64,000 nucleotides of DNA from positions 588,832 to 652,831 of the forward strand of contig KZ111160.1 of assembly GCA_002077045.2 (NCBI GenBank), written 5' to 3'. The notes under the pieces were generated by a model, which did no database searches, had not been told where the DNA came from, and was given only the letters and a program-made list of their open reading frames with translations. The DNA is from Rachicladosporium sp. CCFEE 5018 (taxonomy: Eukaryota; Ascomycota; Dothideomycetes; Cladosporiales; Cladosporiaceae). The position numbers and the translations under genes were made by a program. Positions 55,143 to 64,000 of this stretch are shown piece after piece; position 1 is the stretch's first letter; each line of letters opens with the position of its first letter.

Positions 55143-56405
55143 GCGTGCTACTGCATGCGATGGGTGTGATGATTGAGCGACTTGGTGGGCTTCACTTGGC
55201 TACTTGAGTGGGGAGAACTGCTTTGCATAGCTGGTGTGTTGATACCCAAATTTGAGAAGTCACGACTCGAGTGCGTTCCTGGCGTGCACGATCTGTCAGC
55301 TCGAGTCAGATATGAGCGTGCCATGGAGTGAGAGGGCTAACGCTACAAGTGATACCCTCACGGCGAGATATCTGAGGCAATGGAAGCCGACAGCTGCAAT
55401 CTTCCTGACTGGCTGGAGCTTATGATCAGCATATAGGGCGGGATGAAAAGCAGAGCTAGACGTGACAGGAAACTGCTGTTGTGCATATCCCAATCCCTTG
55501 GCTGTTCATGATTTCTGTGATCCATGAACGAGCTCTTCCGCGTGTGGCCATGCGTTCCTGCATGCGCAGCAAGCACTGGGAGATATCCTCCTTGCTCTAG
55601 GCTATCTATATCGGAGCAGTCTCGAGGCCTCTCCATACTTCCCCATCGTCCCTCCCCATGGTGGCCTTGTTTCTCATCGCTTACATCGCTCTCACATCAC
55701 CCCGGTAGTCGGGTGCCACCGAGCATGCAGGATGCAGATCTCCCATCCTCCATCCCCACCAGAGCTCCACTGCCGAACAAATAAGCACCCAACTGCTACT
55801 CGCCTCGTCGAATCACAAGTCTGCCTCGGTTCTTGATCGTCTCTGCGCACCACTCGGATCGCGAGCACAGCAGACTTCACGGACAAACGTCCGGCATTCG
55901 GGCAGCAAGCCACGGGCAAGGCATGGAGCTATTCCAAGATAGTACCGTACAGCCAGGCAAAGTCAATTCCGACTCCAATCGCCATTCTCCTTTCCCCTAC
56001 CACATCCTTGACTAGCTGAATAGTAAGCAGGCCATTCTGCCCAAGTGCACCCTGGAGAGCATTCCGGGGTTCGTTCATTCGCTACTCTACGTACATACTT
56101 TCTTTTCTCGGGCGGGTTGTACATTATCATCACTATATCGCATCCTGCATCCTTCGCTCGAGGTACCACACTTCTGCAGATCATTCTATCTGAAACATCA
56201 ACGCACACGAACGACGTCTGTGCGAATTCCCGACAACTCGGTCGCGGGCTGCACGACATTGAAGGTATATTGGCGCTACCGTATAGTGTTGGACGGGTGG
56301 TTGGTGTGACGCCGCGCAAATATTCGCGCGCAACGGCGCTTCTTTGCGCGCTCACCGGAAAGCAAGAGCGCAGCTGCGAGGTGAAGAGACGGCTTTGGCG
56401 CAAAG
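55143..56405. other. Intergenic (second copy), Ras-type gene promoter
   Basis: Counterpart of 48763-50024, colinear with scattered substitutions and single-base indels. No gene recognised. Confidence 0.5.
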
Positions 56406-57248
56406 ATGGCAGACGCAGGCATGCAGAAGATCAGTATCACTGTGTGCGGCGACGGCGGGTGTGGTAAGAGTTCGATCACGCTGAGGCTTGTGAGGAGTCA
56501 ATGGACGCATGAGTACGCCTCCCCTCCTCCTCCTACATATCTTGCGCACATCCTGATAGAACCCTCCTAGATACGACCCCACGATCGAAGACTCCTACTC
56601 CGTAACCCGCACCCTCGCCGGCACAACCTACGCCCTCTCCCTAACCGACACAGCCGGGCAGGAAGAGTACCGCTCGCTCTGGTCCAGCTCAAACCTCTCC
56701 TCAGACGCCTTCCTGCTAGTCTACGACATCACATCCACCTCATCCCTCGTAGCGCTAGACTTCTACGTCAACATGCTCGAAGTGGAGCGGGACAACCGGG
56801 CGGAGCTGGGACGCACACAACCGGTGGGGATCGTGGTGGGAAACAAATGCGATTTGCAGGGACTCAGGGAGGTCAGTTCGAGGGAAGGAGTGGAGTGGGC
56901 GAAGCAGAGGGGATTTGGGTTCATGGAGACGAGCGCGAGGGAGATGGTCAATATCGAGGAGACGTTTGCTAGTGCGTTCCTACCTATGTTCCCTACATTC
57001 TCCTTGACGAAATACTGACAGCGAGTGCAGGTATCATCCGCCGCGTCGTAGAAGCGCGCAAAAACGCCGCCGCGGGCATCGTGCCAGAGCTGCCTTCGAG
57101 TTCGGCGCGGACTACGCCGCTGAGTCCTATACCGCTGGATGAGAAGCTCGCGGCTGAGGAGGCTGCTGCTGCGGAGCAAAGGCGGGATATGGGCGCGAAG
57201 CCGAGAAGCAGATGGAAGAGCACCTTCAGCGCGCTGAAGTGTTGGTGA
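56406..57248 (+). CDS. Ras-type small GTPase, allele ending Cys-Trp
   Basis: Exons 56406-56512, 56571-56971 and 57031-57248, also 241 residues. All G boxes are identical to the other allele. The final codons read AAG TGT TGG TGA, so the protein ends KCW instead of KCC. Other tail differences are RRDMG for RRSMG and KSTFSALK for KSVFTALK. The introns differ strongly in sequence between the copies while the exons remain close. If both C-terminal cysteines carry lipids in the other allele, this one would lose one of the two sites. Confidence 0.9.
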
Positions 57249-57770
57249 GAGCCTGTCAGATCTGACTGGCTGGACGAAATGTGTTGAGACGAGTACTGAG
57301 GTGTAACTATATCTGCTGCGTTGTGAGCGAGGGGCAGGGCGTTTGAGTGAGGGTGATGGATTGATGATAGAAGTGTCTGGAGTCTTTGAATAGATCGTGT
57401 ATATCTCGCCAGAGGACGGTCTTCCTGGTCGAAGTGAGCCGCGTCACAATGCGTTGCTTCTGAAGAAGCTCGATCTCGCTCTCTCTATCTTAGGCTTCGC
57501 CGTTTGTAGCTGCGCCTGTCAAACCAGGAGCAATGCCATGCTGTGCCACTGAGCCTTCGGGTATCATGTCACAAACTCCAACGCCCGATATGTGGCCCTT
57601 CAGAGCCGAAGCGAGGCCGGATAGGACGTCGCCACTTCACGGCCTCCCATTAGCCGCATATGCTCTTCAACAATGTTCCCTTCGCCTAGAAAGAGCTGCT
57701 CACTTAACGATCTCGTTAGAGCCATTGTTGCGATCTCTCACCACGTCAAACCTTGATCGCACCTCCGCGT
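57249..57770. other. Convergent spacer (second copy), strongly diverged
   Basis: Counterpart of 50871-51305, but longer and mostly dissimilar between about 57430 and 57760. No gene recognised. Confidence 0.5.
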
Positions 57771-58790
57771 TCATCCCCCAATCCACCACAGCTCCACACC
57801 CACAACCCCAAAACCCCTCCCCTCCTCGCTCAACCCTTCATTGCCAAACGTCAAGCTCGCCTCGCTGATGCCAGTTCGCAAATCCTGATCCAGCCATAAT
57901 CCGTACTTCCCATCCTCCCCCCCCCCAACACTTAGAAACTCCGTCTCACAGTAAATACTAAAATCATTCAACCCCGTATACGGAAATGCCTTGAATCTGA
58001 TCGCCTCACTTGGCGTCGCCGTCCCGCTCCCATTCGGCGTTGGTGAATTCGACGACGGCGTCCGCGGCAGCGCGCCGATAGTCGTCATCCGCACCGCATG
58101 CGTCGTATCTTCGCTCGGCGGCGGCGGCAAGCTCGACAGATCTGGTAAGGCTGGCAGCCGGAATGCGCGCCAGAGGAAGCACTCGCCGCTGCCGTAGTAG
58201 GAGGGATGTGGCCGTGGGGCATCGGAGAGGTATGCGCCGAAAGTCCCCTTTTGGGCGTCGCGGATCACGAGGACGAAGCCGCCGCGTTTGCCGCTGTGGG
58301 AGGAGCAGAGGGCGTAGAGGGTTGAGAGGGCGGAGCCGTGTTGGGCTAGGGAGTAGGTTAGAGACCAGGTTGAGAGGAGTTGGAGGCGCGGGGGAAGGAG
58401 GAGGCGGATTTCTTCGGCGAGGCTTTTGGAGAGGAGGCGGGATTGGCGGGATGTGGATGCTGTGTAGCCGGCTAGCGTCAAAGGTGTGAGAGGAGGCGGT
58501 TGAAAGGGCGACAATCGCCGCGTTGTGGGGGGAGGCGGTTGGTAGTAGCCTGTTGAGGGATCTGTCATGGAGCCATTGTAGTTTGCGCTTAGGGCACGGG
58601 CTAGAGGCGTGGGAGCTTCGTCTATGGACATTCTGCGCAGGACACCCGAGACTGTGTAGGAGACTGGTTCGGTGAGGTAGTTGATGGCGGAGGAGAAGGG
58701 GGAGAAGTTGGAAGATTGCCGTTTTGGCCAGGGCGGTGGGGTGTGGGAGATGGTGGGCTGGTCGGGGAGTTGGGGGAAGGAGGAGGACAT
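57771..58790 (-). CDS. OXR1: TLDc-domain protein, OXR1-like, second allele
   Basis: Intact 339-residue counterpart of 51306-52325. The TLDc domain is almost unchanged; substitutions lie in the Pro/Ser-rich N-terminus and insert (for example SNSPTPNGS for SNSLTPSGS). A run of eleven C at about 57918-57928 lies within the coding sequence and encodes the Gly-rich SVGGGED loop on the minus strand; it keeps frame. Confidence 0.91.
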   Translation of the reverse strand: MSSSFPQLPDQPTISHTPPPWPKRQSSNFSPFSSAINYLTEPVSYTVSGVLRRMSIDEAPTPLARALSANYNGSMTDPSTGYYQPPPPTTRRLSPFQPPPLTPLTLAGYTASTSRQSRLLSKSLAEEIRLLLPPRLQLLSTWSLTYSLAQHGSALSTLYALCSSHSGKRGGFVLVIRDAQKGTFGAYLSDAPRPHPSYYGSGECFLWRAFRLPALPDLSSLPPPPSEDTTHAVRMTTIGALPRTPSSNSPTPNGSGTATPSEAIRFKAFPYTGLNDFSIYCETEFLSVGGGEDGKYGLWLDQDLRTGISEASLTFGNEGLSEEGRGFGVVGVELWWIGG

Positions 58791-59845
58791 GATGGGTATT
58801 TGCTAGCTTACTAGCATGAGCTGATCGCGTGCATCGAAAGGACGAGCCGGATAGGGTGGGAATCAACTAGCTTGCGTTGCTGTGACGTGAAGGTGGAATG
58901 TGGTGTTGCAAGCCAGCTTGAAGCAGTGGATGAGAGACAGGGTTCCCTGTTGTGCTGTTGTGCCTGACACGGGCCGCCCAACCTTCAACCTTGAAAACGC
59001 CATGCATATGATGTGCATCCGAGGTGCATGCCGTGTATCGCGATGCTGGAGAGATGCTTGAGCAGCTTGACAAACGACTGCAGCATCGAGCCCTGAATAT
59101 TGGAGTCGTGCAGGGCCCACGACATTCATGATGATTGTAGGCAGACCATAGTGGAGCATACAGCACGGGGAAGCTACGACGCTCGACACTACTACGGAGA
59201 ATCTCATCACAAAGTGCAGCACACTTGAATCTAAGTACCCGTCTGCACGCCGCGCTGCACCTTCCACCGCAGGCCTGATGAATCTGAGCTTCCGCGACTT
59301 CGCAGATGCTACAGGTCTGGAGGGCCTGGCCAGCGGTGGGATTGCCAACATGGGTCGGGCAGGTGAGACACGCAACATCTGCCAGGCTGTGCAACGTGGT
59401 CGGCCTCTCCCAGGCTGTCTCGAAGCAGGCTGTGCGTACTTGACTACACTCTCCCCACTGAGTTCAACGTGGTTGACATTGACCCTCGAGATGCTATGCA
59501 ACGATTTGACTGATCGCAATCATCGCATCTCTATCTGCAGGATACGTGTATTGCCTGAGCTCGATTCGGAGGTGGAGTGAAGCGTCGTAAGGTCGGTACG
59601 TCACTTTCGATGTTGATGCATGAAACACCTGCAGTGTGCGGTACATGTACAGCATTCAAAAGTATATGTCTTTGCCCATCTAACACCGCACCTTCATGTC
59701 TCCAACTGATCCTCGATACAGAGGTACTGGACTTATAGATAATGGCTGACTCAAGTCACAGCTACTTCTCATAAGTACAAGCTCCGAACATCATTGACCA
59801 GCAACACAAACCGAAACGATCGAGCATAGCCTTGCGTGTACAGCC
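58791..59845. other. Divergent promoter region (second copy)
   Basis: Counterpart of 52326-53367, colinear and similar. It holds the OXR1 and Skt5-like promoters. A 218-codon minus-strand open frame (58863-59519) is interrupted in the other copy, so I do not call it. Confidence 0.5.
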
Positions 59846-62281
59846 ATGGCCTACCAATACCAGCAAAGCTCAAGCATGAGCGCAACATTCGTCCCAGGTG
59901 GATTCGATGACTTCTACCAACCTCCACCACCGCCTGAGCTTGTCGCGCCAGAGCCTCAACGACACATGCCCGAGATGTCGACAAACATTCAGCAAGGCAT
60001 CCAGAACATGTCCTTCAACCGAGAATCGACACCTGGACCTGTGAATTATGACTACAACCAGCACGCCGCCGCGATTGAAGTGCCTCACCTCTCACCGTTC
60101 CCGAAAGTCAACACGACATCCGCGAGCGTACCCCCCAGCGACGATGAGCTCGAGGCTACGCTTGAAGCTGCCCGTGTGATGGTGCTGAACTCAAACGATC
60201 CGGAGATGCAGCTTGCTTGGGCAGCAGACGTACTGGTCTACGTTGGAGTAAGTGCGGACAATGCGGAGCGCGAGGCTGCGGTCAAGGCACTGAGTGCCAG
60301 ACCAGCCACACCCAGGATTGAATATCAGCTGAAAGAGGATGCGAAGAGCATTGTCACTTTTCTCGCGGATCAACACCATCCCAAGGCTGAATTCTTGCGA
60401 GGTATGTGGCTGGAGTGGGGACGTTTCGGGGAGCGGGAGGATAAGAAGGAGGCCTTCAGATGCTACTCGAGAGCAGCGGACAGAGGATACGCGAGGGCTG
60501 AGTACCGCATCGGTATGCTATATGAGAGTTACAACGATCCAGCAAAAGCACTTAGACACTACAACCGCGGGATTGATGCTGGAGATGCAGCGTCATGCTA
60601 TCGCCTCGGCATGATGACGCTGAGAGGGCAGCATGGACAACCGCTCGACCATGCGAAGGCCATTGAGCTGATCAGAACATCGGCACAGAAGGCAGACGAG
60701 AATGCCGCGCAAGGTGCGTACGTGTATGGCATGCTGCTGGCCAGACAGCTGCCTCAGCTCGAGATCCCAGAGTCCGTTTTACCGTTCAACGAGTATCAGG
60801 CCCGGGTCAACATAGAGAAAGCGGCGTACCTGAAGTTCGCAAAAGCGCAGACGAAGATGGGATCGGCTTACGAGCTGGGCTCGCTGGGCTGTCCTTTTGA
60901 TCCGGCGCTGTCGATGCACTACAACGCATTGGCGTCACGACAAGGGGAGGCAGAGGCAGATATGGCGCTAAGCAAGTGGTTCCTCGTTGGACATGAAGGG
61001 CTGTTCGCGAAGAACGAAGAGCTCTCCTATACCTACGCCCAGCGCGCAGCGCATCTTGGTCTTTCAACGGGCGAATTTGCACTTGGCTACTTTAACGAGA
61101 TCGGCATGTACGTGCCTGTCGATCTCAACAAGTCACTCGAATGGTATACGAAAGCCTCGAACAACGGCAATGAGGATGCGAAAGGGCGCATCGAAGCGCT
61201 CGCACGCAAACAAGTGCTGTCACGGAAGGACCACGAGACGGTGGCGATCACGCGAATCAAGTCACAATACGGCTCACAGCACGGCGTTCGACCGGAGAGG
61301 TTCAAGCAAGCACAGCCGTCACGGCTGGCGCAGTCGATGACAGCAGACGGGAACGGCGCCTCGTACAGTCAGACTGAAACGGTACAACAGCCACCTCCGC
61401 GAGCTTCGTCGATCACCCCATACCCAGTCGAAGACGGACCACCGACAGTGCCAGGCGGTGTGCGCCCAGCATCAATTGCGCCCTACCCACTCGAGGATGG
61501 TCTACCACCACATGCTTCCTCAAGACTCGGCCCAAGCGGAGGCTTCTTCAATGCGTCTCACCCACCCCGACCAGCGACGACCATCAACGCCGACATGCGA
61601 CCAAGCTCTGCTTTCCAGCTGAGTCCAGATCTGCGCAGTAGTTCGACTCACTCACTCCCGCAAGTGCCAGTGCATCAACAATACCCAAACCCTCGACCTC
61701 AGCAACCGCCTATTAACAGCGGCTACCCACCAGCCCGGCCAACGACAGCACTCCACTCACCCGATCCTCGAGTACGGCTAGGAGCAGGTCAGCGCATCGC
61801 TTCGGGGCCAGCGAATATGCAGCCATACCAGCAGCAACGTCCGCCTCCGCTCTCCGTGCCATCAACGCCACAACCCAGCCAGCTGCAACAATCGCAATTT
61901 CAACCTCAATCCCCCGCGCAAAGACTAGACATCGGCTTCGTCGCCCCGCCCGATGACCGCAGGGCAAGGCAGTACGGGCCACGTCCTTCGCCTTCTCCTG
62001 CGGTCACGTCGCAAAGCGGCAGATTACCCATGCAGGCTGAGGCACAACCGGCGAGTACGAGCTCGAGACTGCCTGCGCCGCCGCCTGACACCAGAGTGAG
62101 TCCGAAGCCCAATGCCGCTAATGCTACGCCGCCGAAGCTCCCGGTCAAGGACACTACGCCGTCAAAACCTGCAGGCGGTGCAGGGGCTGGAACGGCGAAG
62201 CCGCCTGGGAAGGGTCCGAAGACATTTGAGGAGATGGGCGTGCCGGCTAGTAAGAAGGAGGGGGAGTGTTGTGTTATGTAA
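59846..62281 (+). CDS. Skt5/Chs4-like Sel1-repeat activator of chitin synthase
   Basis: Single exon, 811 residues. The family (Skt5/Chs4) tethers and activates Chs3-type chitin synthase at the plasma membrane, shaping septa and cell-wall chitin. After an unstructured N-terminus there is a helical lead-in (PSDDELEATLEAARVMV) and a run of Sel1-like repeats from about 185 to 455 (AEFLRGMWLEWG, AFRCYSRAADRGYARAEYRIG, CYRLGMMTLRG, AKAQTKMGSAYELG, SLEWYTKASNNGNEDAKGRI). A long Pro/Ser/Gln-rich tail (about 500-800) follows. The protein ends in CCVM, a CaaX farnesylation box, as expected for this family. The start is shared by both copies. Downstream of 60660 only this copy exists in the window. Confidence 0.93.
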   Translation: MAYQYQQSSSMSATFVPGGFDDFYQPPPPPELVAPEPQRHMPEMSTNIQQGIQNMSFNRESTPGPVNYDYNQHAAAIEVPHLSPFPKVNTTSASVPPSDDELEATLEAARVMVLNSNDPEMQLAWAADVLVYVGVSADNAEREAAVKALSARPATPRIEYQLKEDAKSIVTFLADQHHPKAEFLRGMWLEWGRFGEREDKKEAFRCYSRAADRGYARAEYRIGMLYESYNDPAKALRHYNRGIDAGDAASCYRLGMMTLRGQHGQPLDHAKAIELIRTSAQKADENAAQGAYVYGMLLARQLPQLEIPESVLPFNEYQARVNIEKAAYLKFAKAQTKMGSAYELGSLGCPFDPALSMHYNALASRQGEAEADMALSKWFLVGHEGLFAKNEELSYTYAQRAAHLGLSTGEFALGYFNEIGMYVPVDLNKSLEWYTKASNNGNEDAKGRIEALARKQVLSRKDHETVAITRIKSQYGSQHGVRPERFKQAQPSRLAQSMTADGNGASYSQTETVQQPPPRASSITPYPVEDGPPTVPGGVRPASIAPYPLEDGLPPHASSRLGPSGGFFNASHPPRPATTINADMRPSSAFQLSPDLRSSSTHSLPQVPVHQQYPNPRPQQPPINSGYPPARPTTALHSPDPRVRLGAGQRIASGPANMQPYQQQRPPPLSVPSTPQPSQLQQSQFQPQSPAQRLDIGFVAPPDDRRARQYGPRPSPSPAVTSQSGRLPMQAEAQPASTSSRLPAPPPDTRVSPKPNAANATPPKLPVKDTTPSKPAGGAGAGTAKPPGKGPKTFEEMGVPASKKEGECCVM

Positions 62282-62724
62282 AAGCAGTTGAGTGAGGGAT
62301 GTAATTGTAATCTGAAGATGTAGGATCGAATGAATGAAGCACTGATGGCATTGCCTTGCAAACGCAAATTACCTGGCTCTAGCACCTGCAGATATCTTCT
62401 CTCGGTCGCACGGCAGAATGTCATCGTCAACCCTCCTACATTACCTCACACCATGGATGGTCGAGCAGTAGAGTGCGATGATAGGTCTGGCGCTTGCCGC
62501 AGCGACAGGCAGCACCGAAGAGGTAAGTGCACACTGCATTCCGCAACGATGCAAGCACTCGACACGCTCCGCTCATGCCATACATTCCCCAAGACGACCA
62601 TTTGTCATACACATCTACGCATCCTATTCCTCTCGCGGCCCACCATAGTCTATCACAAGTTGCAGAGCCAGCATCTGGATAAAATCGGACATCTTAGCTC
62701 GGACCCACAACATAGCTTCCCAGC
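62282..62724. other. Short intergenic region
   Basis: About 440 bases between two plus-strand genes. No RNA gene or repeat seen. Confidence 0.55.
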
Positions 62725-63395
62725 ATGGCTACAGGTGCATGTTCAAGCGGCTTAATCGTCCCACGCGCTCTGTTGCTCGCAATGCTAGCGCTGCTCGCAT
62801 CTCTCGCGCACTCCTGGCCACTCGACTTGCGACCTGTCGCACCGGCTCGTCTCAGCGGTACGACTTCGCAAGACGTCCTTGTCGAGCCGGGCGCCGTGAA
62901 ACAAATACCACATACACCAGCGAACTTCGATGCAGCCCCAAACTCCGTCGGCCTGCTCTTCACTACCTCCAACGAAGACGACTTGACGCACGTCTGGCTG
63001 CCTTTGGGTCGCCGCATCTACACTCGTACGTCGTCTTTGCGCTCTTTGATTGTCGCAGAGCTGACACGGTCAATGCAGGCGACGATCCCCGCCTTCCCTT
63101 GCACCCCCAATCCGCCCGAATCACCACACTTATCCGCTCCTCTCCCTCCCTCGCAACACTAGAACATCTGGCTAAGATCCGGTGCACGATCATCCCCGTT
63201 GTGAACGGGACGACGCTGGCGGAGCGAAGGTGGGACGCGAGGTTCGGTCTGGTGCGGGCCAGCAGACAAAAGCAAAGCGAGAAGGCGCGACAGGGTCTGC
63301 GGTTTGGTAGAGAGGATGGGCTAGTGAGGCTGGCGGAAGCGGGGAGTGCGTTCTGGTTGGGTGGAGGGGAGGTGGAGGCTTATGAGTGTGCTTAG
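62725..63395 (+). CDS. Hypothetical secreted or membrane-anchored protein
   Basis: Two exons, 62725-63025 and 63079-63395, give 205 residues. I inferred the splice because two overlapping open frames are joined in frame by an intron with GTACGT, a GCTGAC branch and GCAG. The N-terminus has a hydrophobic core (LLLAMLALLASLAHS, about residues 16-30) that could be a signal peptide or anchor. The remainder is basic, with a TIIPVVNGTTLAERRWDARFG segment containing a possible N-glycosylation site (NGT). I do not recognise the family. With no second copy here, conservation cannot be judged. Confidence 0.6.
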
Positions 63396-63604
63396 AGGAG
63401 TGGTCGGACGTTGTAAGGGTTGCCTGAGTGCTCAGGGTTGTTAGTGCTCAGGGTTGTGAATAGCCGCATCCTAGAGGCCAGAGGTGTGTTGCGGGTCGCG
63501 GACTCGTCTCCCTGGGGTTACTGGGGTCCATCAGGTTGAAGGGCATGCGATATAGCCAGGCTGGCCTACCCAGGTGTGTACAGAATTCCGTGATCCTCTC
63601 GTAT

Positions 63605-63950
63605 TCAGCCCGTGCCATCCCTCCTCCCCATCTCCACCATCTCAAAGTCGCCCTCCATGCGTTCTCCACTGGCTCGTGTCAGCGGTTCCGCTTCTGCACT
63701 TCCTTGTGGCCTCGCAGGATTCACGATCTTCGCGCCAAAAGCCATGGGCTGTAGTTCCCGCCACTGACACGCCCACATCCCCAAGAACACCATCAAAGTC
63801 GCCGAGGCAGCCTGGACGACCCACCAGTAGAGTGTCGTGGGGATCGCTCGAGAGTAGAGCGACGTGACGATCAGATGCAGGCCGTGGATCGTGATCGCGA
63901 AATCTGGGACTAGTTTCGATCGCGCGATGAGAAGCAGAATCGGTATTACC
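63605..63950 (-). CDS. SYS1: SYS1 Golgi membrane protein, 3' exon (partial)
   Basis: Last exon of a minus-strand gene whose 5' part lies beyond the window. It encodes about 115 residues with three hydrophobic segments: IPILLLIARSKLVPDF, then a stretch starting HGLHLIVTSLYS, then WWVVQAASATLMVFLGMWACQWREL. These match the second half of Sys1, a four-span Golgi protein that recruits the Arl3/ARFRP1 GTPase for Golgi-endosome traffic. The exon start is set by an acceptor (gggtgaacag, complement of 63951-63960) with a GCTGAC branch site just upstream. An ATG at 63958 in the same frame would fall in that intron. The hydrophilic tail (about 45 residues) ends in Gly-rich sequence. Confidence 0.85.
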
Positions 63951-64000
63951 CTGTTCACCCAGTCAGCCGATGCCCTCCCCCTGTATTTCTTCCTTCCTAC

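Larger units (their letters stand above)
54282..64000. repeat. Contig 4, probable haplotype B, right part of locus
   Basis: Starts in the middle of the WC-1 reading frame and repeats contig 3 from 47902 to 54181, then runs past the contig 3 end through the complete Skt5-like gene, a hypothetical gene and SYS1. The first 100 bases equal contig 3; the first difference is at 54382. Assignment to the same haplotype as contig 2 is an inference; no overlap proves it. Confidence 0.85.

Noticed and set aside
58863..59519. 218-codon minus-strand open frame between OXR1 and the Skt5-like gene.
   Set aside because: The homologous region (52402-53041) is split into different frames, so it is not conserved; it lies in a divergent promoter region.
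63425..63465. Two tandem copies of agtgctcagggttgt, reminiscent of telomere-like repeats.
   Set aside because: Only two units, the sequence is not TTAGGG-type, and genes continue on both sides; it is a small direct repeat at most.
1..64000. A genuine recent segmental tandem duplication of an 18-kb block.
   Set aside because: All junctions coincide with 100-N runs, the contigs overlap one another, and contig 1 joins exactly to contig 3; separate haplotypes explain this more simply.

Overview
The window is a stretch of filamentous-ascomycete nuclear DNA (Pezizomycotina). Support: short GT-AG introns of about 50-60 bases with CTGAC or TACTAAC branch sites, and a typical gene set of that group: White Collar-1, SWI1, an Skt5/Chs4-type chitin synthase activator, an NvfI/CmcJ-like protein, a CYP52-like P450, Med9, COA6 and SYS1. 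A duplicated or hybrid-diploid dothideomycete such as the black yeast Hortaea werneckii would fit, but the sequence alone does not prove the species.

The dominant feature is structural. Three 100-N runs (18005-18104, 37946-38045, 54182-54281) split the window into four contigs. Contig 1 (1-18004) and contig 2 (18105-36112) are two versions of the same 18 kb. Contig 2 continues to 37945, and its last 2.1 kb is repeated at the start of contig 3 (38046-54181). The last 6.3 kb of contig 3 (47902-54181) is repeated at the start of contig 4 (54282-64000). The end of contig 1 and the start of contig 3 share an identical 261-base overlap that carries the alleles absent from contig 2. I therefore read the window as two haplotypes (or homeologs) of one locus of about 37 kb laid end to end: haplotype A = contig 1 joined to contig 3; haplotype B = contig 2, then an undivided tract seen only in contig 3, then probably contig 4. 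It is not a genuine tandem duplication.

Gene order along the reconstructed locus: N-terminal fragment of a fungal STAND/NLR-like protein (-); TauD/TfdA-like dioxygenase (+); Mediator subunit Med9 (-); 2,3-bisphosphoglycerate-independent phosphoglycerate mutase (+); membrane-anchored GH47 alpha-mannosidase (+); CYP52-like P450 (+); NvfI/CmcJ-like protein (-); uracil-DNA glycosylase (-); a gene-poor 2.6 kb; SWI1, the ARID subunit of SWI/SNF (+); short-chain dehydrogenase (-); COA6 (+); White Collar-1 blue-light receptor (+); Ras-type GTPase (+); TLDc/OXR1 protein (-); Skt5/Chs4 chitin synthase activator (+); small secreted or anchored hypothetical protein (+); SYS1 (-, runs off the end). These are mostly independent housekeeping and regulatory genes. 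I see no biosynthetic cluster, mobile element, CRISPR array or confident RNA gene.

The biology worth following is allelic. Haplotype B carries single-base frameshifts in both the dioxygenase and the P450, while haplotype A is intact. Divergence is strongly patchy, from no difference in 88 bases to 8 in 60 within one gene. A tract of about 8 kb (40039-48001) appears to have no allelic difference, which suggests loss of heterozygosity. The two Ras alleles differ in the terminal cysteine.
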